Positions 25,601-36,542 of a stretch of DNA of 64,000 nt are shown in pieces. The position numbers were made by a program, and so were the translations under genes. Each line of letters starts with the position of its first letter. Position 1 is the stretch's first letter. Source of the DNA: Ifrita kowaldi (lineage: Eukaryota > Chordata > Aves > Passeriformes > Cinclosomatidae); the NCBI GenBank assembly GCA_013398055.1, contig VZRS01004527.1, positions 186,001-250,000 on the forward strand. The letters run 5' to 3'. The notes beneath the pieces were generated by a model. It was not told where the DNA came from and did not search any database. It saw nothing but the letters and a program-made list of their open reading frames with translations.

Positions 25601-28600
25601 CAGTGTAAGGTTTTTCACCATAGAAGAGCAGTGTACAGATACTTTTCAGAAGAGGTTTGGGACAGAAATGTGAGGTCAAGACAGACGTGCAGGTCAATAG
25701 GAGATACAACAAATTCAGATTTCATATACTCTTCATTATTGGCAAGGAAAACTTGCCAAACTCTAGAGAACGGAACTACAGCTGCCTGGTATTTGGATTC
25801 TGATGTTCCTGGATTTGTTTCCTTCTCATACAGGCCTAAGACCACCAATCCCTGTACAAACTAAATTTAGGAAGGATAAATAACCGACTACCTGACATTG
25901 CATCAGAAATCTCATTCCACTGCTTTTGCTGTGTAGAATGATAATTTCTGTTATAATTCAGAAGCAGCAACCCACATTAAATAGTATTTTTTTAACTGCG
26001 TAACAAAACAGTCTTTTATTGTACCAACTTCATTTTATACTAGAAATCTCTCACCTGCTGTATTGAGTGCTACTAGAAATAACAAGGCAATCATTGTCTG
26101 ACAGTACCTTCGATGATTTCATGGCCTCACCCAGGAAGCTCCAGCCATGTTATATTTACAATTTTCACTGTTTAAGGGACTACTTTCCCTAATGTCCTTA
26201 ACTATATTTAATTAGCTGCAAATGGCTGTTGACTTGGAGAAAAATCTCTGACACTACACCTGTTTCTTAATTATTTTGAGCAGCATGTAACTTCCTCAGA
26301 GGAGGGTCTGTTTTCCTGGGGCTTTTCATTTAAACCAGCCTTTCAATAGCATGTGGAAGGCTAAAGGCTGATTGTATTGTGCTAGAGGTAACACTGCAGT
26401 TATGTTTTTGGTATTAAAATTATATCTGCATTTCTGATTTGACTAGGTCACTCATTCAGACTGAGGCATACATTGTGAACAACAAAAACATATTCTATAA
26501 GAGTCACTATGCTTATGGATGACATTACATGGAGAGAGATCTCATTAAAATCTGTTCTACAACTCCATAGATTTCTTCATTTGCTAGGTACACAAATGAA
26601 AAATAGATCTTTATATAGCTTGCACTATCACTACTTCTCACAGAGCTTCAGAAAAGGTGAAAGACACATATCCTATCATTTTTAGTTTTATATCATGTTA
26701 TGCTGGGGAGAATTTACAAGCATGTTCTGTTAGACTTCTATAGGCATAGAGAAATCTCAGAACATTTACAAAATGTATGCAAGATGACTCTAGGTTCATG
26801 TCTCAAAATGAATCAAATTCTGGAGTCCATTGAGAGAAAATTGCAGTATTTAACAGGCTTTTGTGGTGAGCCACAGGATTATCCTCACACAGGGAAGTAC
26901 CTGGAAACAGGTGCTGAATGTTTAAAGCATGAACGCTGCATACTGCTCAAAGATCTTTTGATGTGTTTACATTCATGAACATGATGTAGATTTTGTTCAA
27001 TAACCTAGAATATTGGTAAAAATATTTTAAAAAGTAAGACCAGTGAACCTATGGGAGCTTACTGTAAAACAGTAAAAACAAACACAGAGAAATAGTTCTT
27101 TATATCAAATGAGCTTTCAGGAATCGAACTGAGTCTGTTGCAATTCCAGTTTAAATGTTAGTGCAAGCTAAATTTCAATTAAAAAAAAAGAGCTGGAAGG
27201 ACAATATTCTCTTCTTATGTGACTCACATACAGTGATGCACAGTTACAAACTAATTTTATACAACACCAGTAGGTCTATTAGGAACCTCTGTTTTCAGAT
27301 GCTGTATTATGATATATTCTACGCATACCTATAAATGGATGAAAGAATAAAATACTTCCAATAAAAATATACAATTCTACAGCTTACGGCACTAGCTGAA
27401 CTTAGTGAACTTAATAAATTCCAATATAGTTTTATTTTACTCTGTAGTAAAAGCTATTGGCAGCTTTTTAGTATTTAATAAAGAGTTTTATGAAATTGAA
27501 AGTGTAAGCACAACACTCAGTCAATGTATGTCAGAAAAATATCATTGGAAAAAAGCCAGGAAATCAGTCCTCTGTGGTATTACTGGATTTGTTAAAAAGC
27601 ATGATTTCAGATTTGAATTGTAAGTCTTTTCATCTTGACTTGCAGCTATGCAAGCAAGTAAAATGCTGTCAAATCCACTGTAGTTTACTTTGCAAAGGCA
27701 AAGGCTTTCTGTTGCTCTTAAGTATAGCATCTCAGGCCACAGGCTTCACTGTCTAGTGAAGTCCAATCTTTTCTTTTTACCTTAGCTATAAAGTTAGAAG
27801 GGAGTTATTTTAAATAAGAAAAAAATGTCCAGAACTGCCGCTTCCCTACTATTCATCCATGTGGTACAGAGATAAATATTTGCATCTGGGAGACTTTGAA
27901 GCAGTGGCATAGAAGAGAGTCAGGCTGTATGTGTTGGCAGAATGTCCCACCACGCACATGAATTAGTGTGTCCTAGTTTAAAACCTGTAATTTTTTTAAG
28001 CCTTACAAATGCTCTGAAAGTTATCTCCTGTTTTTGAATAAGTTTGTTGTTTTTTTTTCTTTTGGGAAGTGTTCTTTGCCTTTGCTTTTTCTTTCAGAGT
28101 TCTGGTAATTGCTGTGTGAGGGCAGGGGCAGGATGGAGGAGAATCAATTGAAAAAAAACTTAATGAAGCCTCACAAGGAGAGCCTATTAAATTTGGTTAG
28201 TGTGCTGTGGCAGGATTTCACAACCGAGCACTCTAAGAGCTGATGTACATAAGAACAGTAGTCGACATTATTGAACTCAATATGGTTAATTGCCTAGCAA
28301 CTATGAAAATATACGGTTATCTCTTACATTCAATTTTCAAACTAGAATACCACTTCATATAACTTAGGGTACTTCTATATATGTAACACACAACTTGAAC
28401 ATTTTACTCACTGTTTTTTTACAAATGAGTGATAGCACTCTGAAAGTGACTTCTACTTTTTTGTACTTTCAAAACGTAGTAAAAGTTTATTTTGCGTGTA
28501 AATGAGTAGACTTGTATCATCTTTAAAGTCACTCATGCAATGGGTGCTGAGAATAAGTATGGAGATTTTAGAAGGCCAATAAACTTGCTCATACTTATCC

Positions 28601-28729
28601 TCACAAAAAGCTTTTAGACTTGAAACCACTATTAGCCAAACCCAAAACATAAGCAAGCTAAGCACTGCCAATGTCACAGGTCAAGTCAAAGGAAATTGAT
28701 AGTTTTTAGTGCTGCACTTTTGATATATG

Positions 28730-28753
28730 GATGAAAATTAATTAATTTTCATC
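28730..28753. repeat. Perfect 24-base palindrome
   Basis: The sequence equals its own reverse complement over 24 bases; the 12-base arm is GATGAAAATTAA. It is AT-rich and has no spacer. Chance occurrence in AT-rich DNA is possible; no linked feature is seen. Confidence 0.85.
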
Positions 28754-31439
28754 AGACTGCACAGATATATGTTTTGTAGCATTACTGTGGAATTTTCATA
28801 TAGGTCTGAGTGAAAAATACCAAACAGGAAAAAATTAATGAGTTTTCCATGAGTACTTCTGGAAAAAAATCAATTCCACCAGCTGTATTTGCATATTTTT
28901 ATGCCAAATACAGCATAAGAATGAGAACAGAGCAAAGCCTGTTTTACTTATAAATCCTGTTTTTTTCTTCTTCTTCTTTTGGAAGAATTGATGGCTCCTT
29001 CCTCCTGCTTGCTTTTCAGCTTTTCTTCCAAAATATGCTGCTGTAACAGCACCTAATTAAGGTCCCTGCTCAGCTGGAATGGATTGTTGCAGGTAGATAT
29101 TTTCCTCGCTTTGCATTTAAAACAGAAAGGATGTGTCCTTCATGTCCAACACCAATTTAGGTACTTAGCAGAGTGCATCTTGGCATACTGCTGATTCCTC
29201 CAATCACACGTAACAACAGGAAACACCAAAGGATTTAAGTACACATTAGTTCAAGTAAGTAAATGTCAACTATTTTGTCACAGCCCTAAAACATTGCCAT
29301 AGTTATATAAAGCTTTTCTCTTTTTCTCTTTGTCACACAGCCTAAATAGAATATTGACTTACATAAGTAGCTACTGCTAATACAAATTAACAATGCCTGC
29401 ACAAATACAATAAACTTCAACTGTAATAATAAGGTCAGAAACTTGTTCTTCTACAGTAGGTGTGCTTTTTTTCCTGTCAAACAAGAGGTGACGCCTCTAC
29501 AATGGTACATTTTAGTCAAAAGCATTTCTTACCTAGAAAATGGAGAGTTCATCTTCTTTTGCAATGATTGGACAGAGAATATTAATTTCTCTCTCCTCTT
29601 ACCACTCAGGCAACTTCAACAAATCAGGAAATCACAGGAAATGAAAGTTTGTCCTTAATGTGACAACATAATTCTTCTCAATAGCAGTTGCGCCCTTCAG
29701 TAACACTCACCGAGGAGGTCCTATACTTAGTTTTCTCTTCCAAGAGATATTTCTGTCATATACTGAAAAGGTCTATAGGTGCAAAAAAGGGATAACGCAG
29801 GTATTATGGGGAGCCAAACTGACTGAGATTTCAAAGTGTTAAGATAAAGAACTCCCAGAGCTGTAGACAGGTGAAAGAACTGCTGATTAACAATTGCCTA
29901 CTCCAAAATGGAGGCCTTCTCAGCAGATAGTTTGAGTCAGTTCTTATAAGTCTGCCATTTTCTCAACTGTTTTAATTGATGTAGAGCTTCTGATTCCTTT
30001 TTTCAATATTAAAAATGCTACTATCAGCTGTTAAACGAAATACAAATCCACATATATGCATTTTCTTCTAATGGGTGTACTAGTCTAAATTCCTGACAGT
30101 TCTAATTTCAATTCTAATAAAAGGCATTTATCTACACAAATAAACAGAAGTGCATTTTAGAACTTATTGATAAACATCACCCCCTCTTGCAGAAACATAT
30201 CATAAAATCAGCACTCACACATGAACATGTTAGTTCCAAGAACCACTAATATACCTGATATATATTTTACACACCTATCAAAGATTGTTCTATTCAAGCA
30301 AGAAACAATAACTTTTGTCCAGAAATTAATCACTCATAAAAAATAAAAGGTGGGTTTCTTTGGCTTTGAGGTTGCTTTGTTTATTTTAAGCTAAATACAT
30401 TTTAATGTCCTATTCTGCAATGCTCATTTGTGTAAGTTGAACTAAGACAGGATGGAAATACTTGAAAATTAAATTAAGTAGAGAAAGCAAAATTACTTAA
30501 TACCGGTTGTCCCCTACAAAAAGTTAGGAGTGGTCAGCCAGCAAATGAAATCTTTTCACTTAATTTTTCATTCTTTAATTACATGTCCTAATCCTAATCT
30601 ATCATTGCTTACAAGCTCTTTCTTAGGTAAAGGAAACGTAATGTAAAGTCTTGTATCACATTGCCCTAAGTTAACCCATCAATAATTAATATCTATGATA
30701 TTGAGAATAAGGGTGAAGCAAGGACATGTGTGATTTTTAAAAGAAGTAACAATTTAATGTGGCTTTTATTGGGCAATTCATTTCTGGTCTTAAATGGAAG
30801 AGGAATCTCAGACAAGAAATCAAAGCCAAACACGTACTTCATTCAGGATGCACATGCGTGCTGCAGTCCTAGGGATTACTCTGTTCTCTAACTGAAAGCC
30901 AGGGAGACAGAATGACCATGCTACAATCAAAGATAGGCTGAAATTTCTTTAAAAAAATTAGTTTTCTCTTATACATTTCTAGTATCAAAAGCGGTTGAGG
31001 GCAGGTCACATCAGTAATCTGATGGTCTTGCCAGATTTCTGGATAGGTTTTAGGGTATCCATGAAACAGCAGCTGATATTGCTACTTAAACTACTTAGCT
31101 TTAAGATAGCCTATATTTGTGGGTTTTCCCCCTGGAGTGGTGAGAAGGATTTTTTGCTGCATTCTTCCTAACTATGTCCTCCCTAGGCTTTCACTGATAA
31201 GAAAGAAGAGTACTGGTAGGTGCTAAATCCAAGTTACCACAAAACAAAGGATATTTACATATTAAAAAGGGTTGTTTCATTATGCAGAAACCTGCTCATT
31301 TGGCTCCTCTCTCTTTTCCTTTCATTTTTGGATTGAAAGGGGAAAATCAAGGTCAAATCACTTGTTTAAGAGACTAGAAACAATGAGGGAAGCTAGCTGC
31401 ATGTTAGGAAGACAGCTGTTCACTGTGCCTTCCTCACTC

Positions 31440-32248
31440 AGTTCAGAGTCAACACCAAGTTGTGTGGGAGTGTTGATCTGCTGGAAGCCAGTGCTGTGAG
31501 GTTCAACAAGGCCCGGTGCCGGGTCCTGCCCTTGGGTCACAACAACCCCAGGCAGTGCCACAGGCTGGGGCAGAGTGGCTGCAAAGCTGCCCACAGGAAA
31601 AGGACCTGGGGGTGCTGGTGACAGCAGCTGGACATGAGCCAGGGTGTGCCCAGGTGGCCAAGAAGGCCAATGGCATCCTGGCCTGTACCAGCAACAGTGT
31701 GGCCAGCAGGACCAGGGCAGGGATTGTCCCCCTGTACTTGGCACTGGTGAGGCCACACCTCAAATCATGTGTTCAGTTCTGGGCCCCTCAGTACAAGAAA
31801 GGCATTGAGATGCTGCAGCATGTCCAAAGAAGGGCAATGGACCTGCAAAGGGTTTGGAATACAAGCCTCATGAGGAGCAGCCTGGAGAAAATGAGGCTCA
31901 GGGGGGACCTTACCACTCTCTACAACTGCCTGAAAGGAGGGTGTAGCCAGGTGGTGGTCAGTGTCTTCTCTCAGATAACAAGTGATAGGACAAGATAAAA
32001 TAACCTCAAGTTCTCATGGGGAGGTTTAGGTTGGATATGAAGAAAAATTCTTCACAGAAAAAGTGGCCAAGCATTGGAAGAGGCTGTCCAGGGGAGCGGT
32101 TGAGTTACCGTTCCTGGAGGGATTTAAAATTCATGCATGATGCTTAGGGCCATGGTTTAGTGGTGGACTTGGCAGTGCCGGGTTTACAATTGGACTTGAT
32201 GATCTTAAAGGTCTTTTCCAGTCTAAACAAACTGTGATTCTCTGATTC
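31440..32248 (+). mobile_element. CR1 LINE fragment, plus strand
   Basis: Starts in the ORF2 tail (gtgttgatctgctggaagcc..., ggacctgggggtgctggtga) and runs through the 3' UTR to the CR1 3' end (gtctaaacaaactgtgattctctgattcc). The frame at 31516-31998 is the decayed end of the CR1 ORF and not a host gene. Confidence 0.92.
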
Positions 32249-33630
32249 CCGATGTGTGCCTATCTCTAGGCATCTGTTATTAATAGTAAAACCAGAAATA
32301 TTACATACAGTTGTTAGCTTTTCCCAGCAGCTCTGTTCACACTTGTAGAGGTAATTCCTGGCTCTTTATTCAACAGCCAGAGTGCTCTGTTAAACAAGCA
32401 GACTACTGTAGCTGTAGGATTTGGGGAAGAGGGTGAGAGAGGGAGAGGGAAAAACAAAAAATTCGATCCCAGGCATACAAACTTTTCACAACAGTTGTCA
32501 AAAACACTCATCCACAGCTGTACTGCATAGACTGCACAGGCTGATCCTGTAGAAGTATTTTTGGTACCTAGAAACACATAAAGTGTTCAGGGAAAAATGT
32601 TTTTTTGCTGGGTTCCAACCCAACCCAGGCACCAGATTTGTAAATGGCACCTGTAAATGGTACGTGAAGTGTGGTTAAACAATTCTTTCCCTTTCTTCTT
32701 GTCTTCCAAGAGGCCAAATTGCAGCCTTCCTAATCTTACTTTACCTTTCCACAGGCACACTATACATCACTGAGGTATATATAGAGATATAGAGGTGTCA
32801 TAATCTGCTAGAATGGAAATACGGAGACATTTCACACTATGCCTCTGAAAGAATAGACACACCAAGCAGAAAATAGGGAGAAGGGTTGAGGTACTCTTAA
32901 ACTACTTCTGTAATCTTGAGCTTTCCAGAATTGGGAGTGGACCTCGTATAAATCAAAACAGGGATGAGGACACCTCTTTTACAGGTCTGTTATTTTTATT
33001 GATATCAAAAAAGAAAATAAAGGTCAACCTATACCAACAGAACGTGGAAAATGAAAATTTTTATATTATCAATATGCAAATGTGCATTTGATCTATATTG
33101 TAACTACTACCAGTATGAAATTTGAAATTAAAATATACATGCTTGAAGTAATCTTCCTCCTGCACACAACCCTCTTATCAATTAATTGAAAAGTTTAATA
33201 GGTATCTTTGCTTCTAGATAACATAAGGGGGATGGAAAGGGGAAACAGCAAAGAAGTTCATCTCCTTGTCACAGAAGTGTCATCCAGATACAAAATCATG
33301 GTCAAGCCTTCTAACTTTTCAAGAAGCACTTAAAAAGGGTGACTTTGAATGTTTGTCCTCATTGTTACATCATCATGCAAATTCTGAATGATAACAAATT
33401 TTTCAAAGTGGATAAATTAGTCTAAAACCTTCTGGCAATATTCCTTAATAGTGATAGATTCTGCATTACTAGTTATATGCTAATTGCATAAAGGGAAGAT
33501 GTCCAGATGGCTGTGTGCCTTAAAGATGTCTTAGAAGAGATCCTTAAAGAAAGAACTCAAATGAGAACAACAGAGAATATTCAGTGACACCAGTAACTGC
33601 AAGTGATCTTTTACCCCTTTCCATATGTTT
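32249..33630. other. Intergenic, no recognised feature
   Basis: AT-rich DNA between two CR1 copies. Nothing gene-like was seen on either strand. Confidence 0.7.
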
Positions 33631-33634
33631 GCTA

Positions 33635-33990
33635 TACTGTACTAGCACTGACAAGTCCACCACTAAGCCAAGTTCCCTAAGCACAATGGTTTTGTGCTTT
33701 GTAAATACGTCCAAGGATGGTTACTTAATCCCTTCCCTGGGCAGCCTGTTTCAAAGCTTGACAAGCCTTCTGGTAAAGGAATTTTTCTAACCTAAACCTC
33801 GGCTGGACCAACCTGAGAGCTGGCTCCTTTGGTCGTACCACTTGTTACCTGGGAGAAGAGACCAATCCCCGCTTCACTACAGCCTCCTTTCGGGGAGTTG
33901 AATAGAGCAGTAGGGTCTCCCCTGCTTCCTCTTCTCCAGGCTAACCAATATAGGCTGCACCTGCTCAGGACTAAACTGTGGCTCACTCAC
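33635..33990 (-). mobile_element. CR1 fragment, minus strand, diverged
   Basis: Contains CR1-like text in reverse orientation: ccctgggcagcctgtttcaaag, then aacctaaacctc, ggagaagagaccaa, and tcttctccaggctaacca. It lacks the usual 3' terminal repeat and is more diverged than the other copies. Ends are approximate. Confidence 0.75.
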
Positions 33991-34244
33991 CCCTCACACA
34001 CATGGCACTGACAGTCACGGAGTCTGGGGTAGCAATCACAGAGAGGAAGGTGTGTGGTTGATTTGAGGTGCAGACCTTTCTGCAAATAACTTTAAAGTTG
34101 AAAGATGAGTTCACAATGAGATGAGGCATACTCTTGTGCTTGCCAGTTCAATTCAGTCAAACAAGGCAAATAATGTATATTAAATAAAACACATTTTCAT
34201 TTTTTATTAGGTACAGTCACTGGAGATTAATGAATACACAAACA

Positions 34245-34479
34245 CTATTTTTTAACACAAAACTCCTTTTTTGTCAGTTTTGAAACATCACAGTATACTT
34301 CCCAAATCATCTTTTCAGAATCTGTGATTTTGACATACTTTGATAACCAATTGATCATGTCCTTGTTTCCCTTTGGTCTTTCCTTGTAAATTGAAGTTCT
34401 CACTTTTTTCCGCCCATCTTTTTATCTTCTCTATGTATTGTTCTGCTTTTCTATTTGCTTTCATTTCTTCTTGTCTCTC
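34245..34479 (-). pseudogene. Candidate last coding exon of an unidentified gene, with a frame break
   Basis: On the minus strand a good acceptor (CTGTTTTGACAG) is followed by an open frame ERQEEMKANRKAEQYIEKIK then RWAEK, charged and helix/coiled-coil-like. At a run of six A (34404-34409) the frame changes: one frame runs on to a stop near 34325, while the neighbouring frame (VRTSIYKERPKGN, then NWLSKYVKITDSEKMIWEVY) stays open to TAG at 34245-34247. An AATAAA lies on the minus strand at 34203-34208. The layout resembles a terminal exon carrying a one-base indel or sequencing error. I do not recognise the protein and found no upstream exon. It could be a decayed gene or a chance pattern. Confidence 0.35.
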
Positions 34480-34499
34480 CTGTCAAAACAGATGCACAG

Positions 34500-36196
34500 A
34501 ACATTGTGTAAGTATCATTTACAAAAGCAAAATACAGGCTCTTTCAGAAACATTTAAAGAAGCAAACTTTCAACACTTCTAGGAGCAACAGAAAAAAAAT
34601 TTAATCCTAAAATGAGATTTTTTTAAACATTCGCCATGTTTCAAAATCTTCTGTTCAAGTATTTTTCCTCAAAAACCTTCCCAAGCAGATGTTTGAGAAC
34701 CATGTGGTGCTTGCACAAAGAGCCCAGTTATGGTAGCAACCTTGGTGAGGGATTATAGAGGGTGGGTTTAGGGTGCTTTGCATCTACATGGTGCCTCAAT
34801 AGAATTTGCATCTCAGACTGAAATCAAAATGGCCTAATGCTGAGTATGGAATTGCCTGGGTAAACTTTCTGGAACAGTGACGGCTGGGCCATCAGGAGGG
34901 CTTTGAAACAAAATTATAAAGTTGCACTTATCTGAGCCACCTTCTTTGGAACAATCTCCTGGAGTAGGCTTCTACTCTCCAAAACCCAAGACCACTTGGG
35001 AAAATGTTACTGACTCTCCTCTTTAAAGTAAACCAGCAGAAAAATGATTCACCCAAGAAAGGACAGTGCTCATCAGGGTTCAAATTTATTTGTCCTTGAT
35101 TTACTTTCACAAGCTGCCTTAACAGTAATTTCGCTTACTGGTAAAAAATCAAAAGAACAAACCTCATCTTGCCTTCTATTTGAGCTTACCTAACATCAGC
35201 TAGAGTCTGTGAAGTATTTCTTGCCGTGCTGAAGTCTCCTTCTGTACCAAGCCCATGTTCCTGATCTTTTACCTTCTCCCTGAGAAGTTAATCAGACTGA
35301 GTCTCATCATCAGGCCCTTTTTACCACCCCTCTGTTGTTCTCATGGCTCTTCTCTGCAACCTTGTATTGGGTTTAAGTGGCTAAGTCTTGTAAAGGGTGA
35401 CAGGGTAGAACAGCAGGGGTGGCTTCAGTGAGAAGACACCAGAAGAGAGACACTGCTCCTCCCCTCCAGGGACCTCACTCTGCTCAGCAACTGCAGTATA
35501 TATGGCTGGCTCCTACTTTTCTCCCATGACTGCCCTGCTCTTCAGCAGCTGAACAAGGCTGTAGCAGCCAGACTGATAAGATGAGGCTGGGATGGGATTT
35601 ACCAAAGCCATGGAGATTGGCATGTGGGGCTGAGAGCAGGAGCAGCCTTCCCTGTCTACAGCTTCAAATTGCATGTCCTTGGCTACACACCCCAGGTGCC
35701 ACAACCATCCTTGTCAGTGTGGGCCCAGAACAGCAAGAGAAGCCATAGACAGCAAAGACATGGAGCCTTCCAGAGGGTGCTACTGTGGCTGGCATGGCCA
35801 GCATGGACTGTGCTGCATCTGTGTTTCACTGTGCTTTGTGCAGGAAGGTTGCTTGGTTTATTGAGCTTGCTTACTTTGTTGCTTACCCACCACAGCTGTA
35901 ACTTGATTGGATCCTCAGCACCCAAACACATGAATACTGCTCTCTGTTGAATGTTTTTTGGGAAGGACCTGGTGGCAAACTGATGCAGAGCGCAAGGTGT
36001 CAGGGAACTTCCCATAGAGGCTGTGATGCCACATGGGGTGTGTTCCTGTGAGCTTTTAGCAGGCAGTGCTGGAAACCAGATGCTGCTGCCTGGCACAAGA
36101 CCTGCACATCCTCATCCTGCCAGCAGAGAATTCAGTGGGGCCTATCAGGAATGTCCAGTCCCAGCTTCTGCCTTCCTTCCTGCTTGGAACTTTCAT
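34500..36196. other. Intergenic stretch upstream of the acrosin-like gene
   Basis: Apart from the LTR fragment at 35360-35500, I see no gene or classified repeat. GC content rises from about 35400 on toward the acrosin-like gene. Confidence 0.6.
35360..35500 (+). mobile_element. ERVL-type LTR fragment
   Basis: Contains the avian ERVL-like motif series: ttgggtttaagtggctaag, a G-rich stretch, then aggggtggcttcagtgagaag and acaccagaag. This resembles the conserved leader of bird ERVL LTRs (…gtggcttctgtgagaagctgc…). Ends cannot be placed, and no coding region is present. Confidence 0.5.
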
Positions 36197-36378
36197 GGGT
36201 GGTGAGGCACTGGCACAGGCTGTCTAAAGAAGCTGTCCTATCCCTGGAAGTGTTCAAGGCCAGGTGGGATGGGGTTTCAAGCATCCTACTCTAGAGGACA
36301 GTATTCAGGCAGGGGGGTTGAGACTAGATAATCTTTAAAGTCCCTTCCAACCCAATCAAGTTTATGATTCTATGACTC
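36197..36378 (+). mobile_element. CR1 3'-end fragment directly upstream of the acrosin-like gene
   Basis: Shows the CR1 3' UTR in order: ggtggtgaggcactggcaca, aagctgtcctatccctggaag, cttccaacccaatcaag, then attctatgactct at the end. It stops 165 bases before the acrosin-like start codon, so it forms part of the 5' flank or promoter. Confidence 0.9.
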
Positions 36379-36444
36379 TACGTTGCCCTTCCACTGCCCA
36401 CTCCCTAAGGCCACTGTGCCCAAAACACTGAACCAGCTGCTCTG

Positions 36445-36452
36445 TGACATCA
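36445..36452 (+). promoter_or_regulatory. CRE-like octamer upstream of the acrosin-like gene
   Basis: TGACATCA, one mismatch from the palindromic cAMP response element TGACGTCA, 91 bases upstream of the ATG. CRE-like sites bound by CREM are common in spermatid promoters, so the position is suggestive. A single octamer may be chance. Confidence 0.25.
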
Positions 36453-36542
36453 GCCCTGGGGCCAAAGGTACTGCAGGCATTAGTTGGCAGCTGCACTGAA
36501 TGAGCCCTCACTCCTTGCAGCTGATATGTGCCACTGGCAGTG

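Larger units (their letters stand above)
20491..31437. other. Intergenic, no recognised gene
   Basis: About 11 kb of AT-rich DNA upstream of PUM3. Reading both strands gives only short frames without family resemblance. It holds a single-N join at 22656, a T-tract/A-tract pair near 24210-24270 and a perfect 24-base palindrome at 28730-28753. No CR1 copy was seen in this stretch. Confidence 0.7.

Noticed and set aside
31516..31998. A 160-codon plus-strand frame
   Set aside because: This is the decayed C-terminal part of CR1 ORF2 plus 3' UTR, not a host gene.
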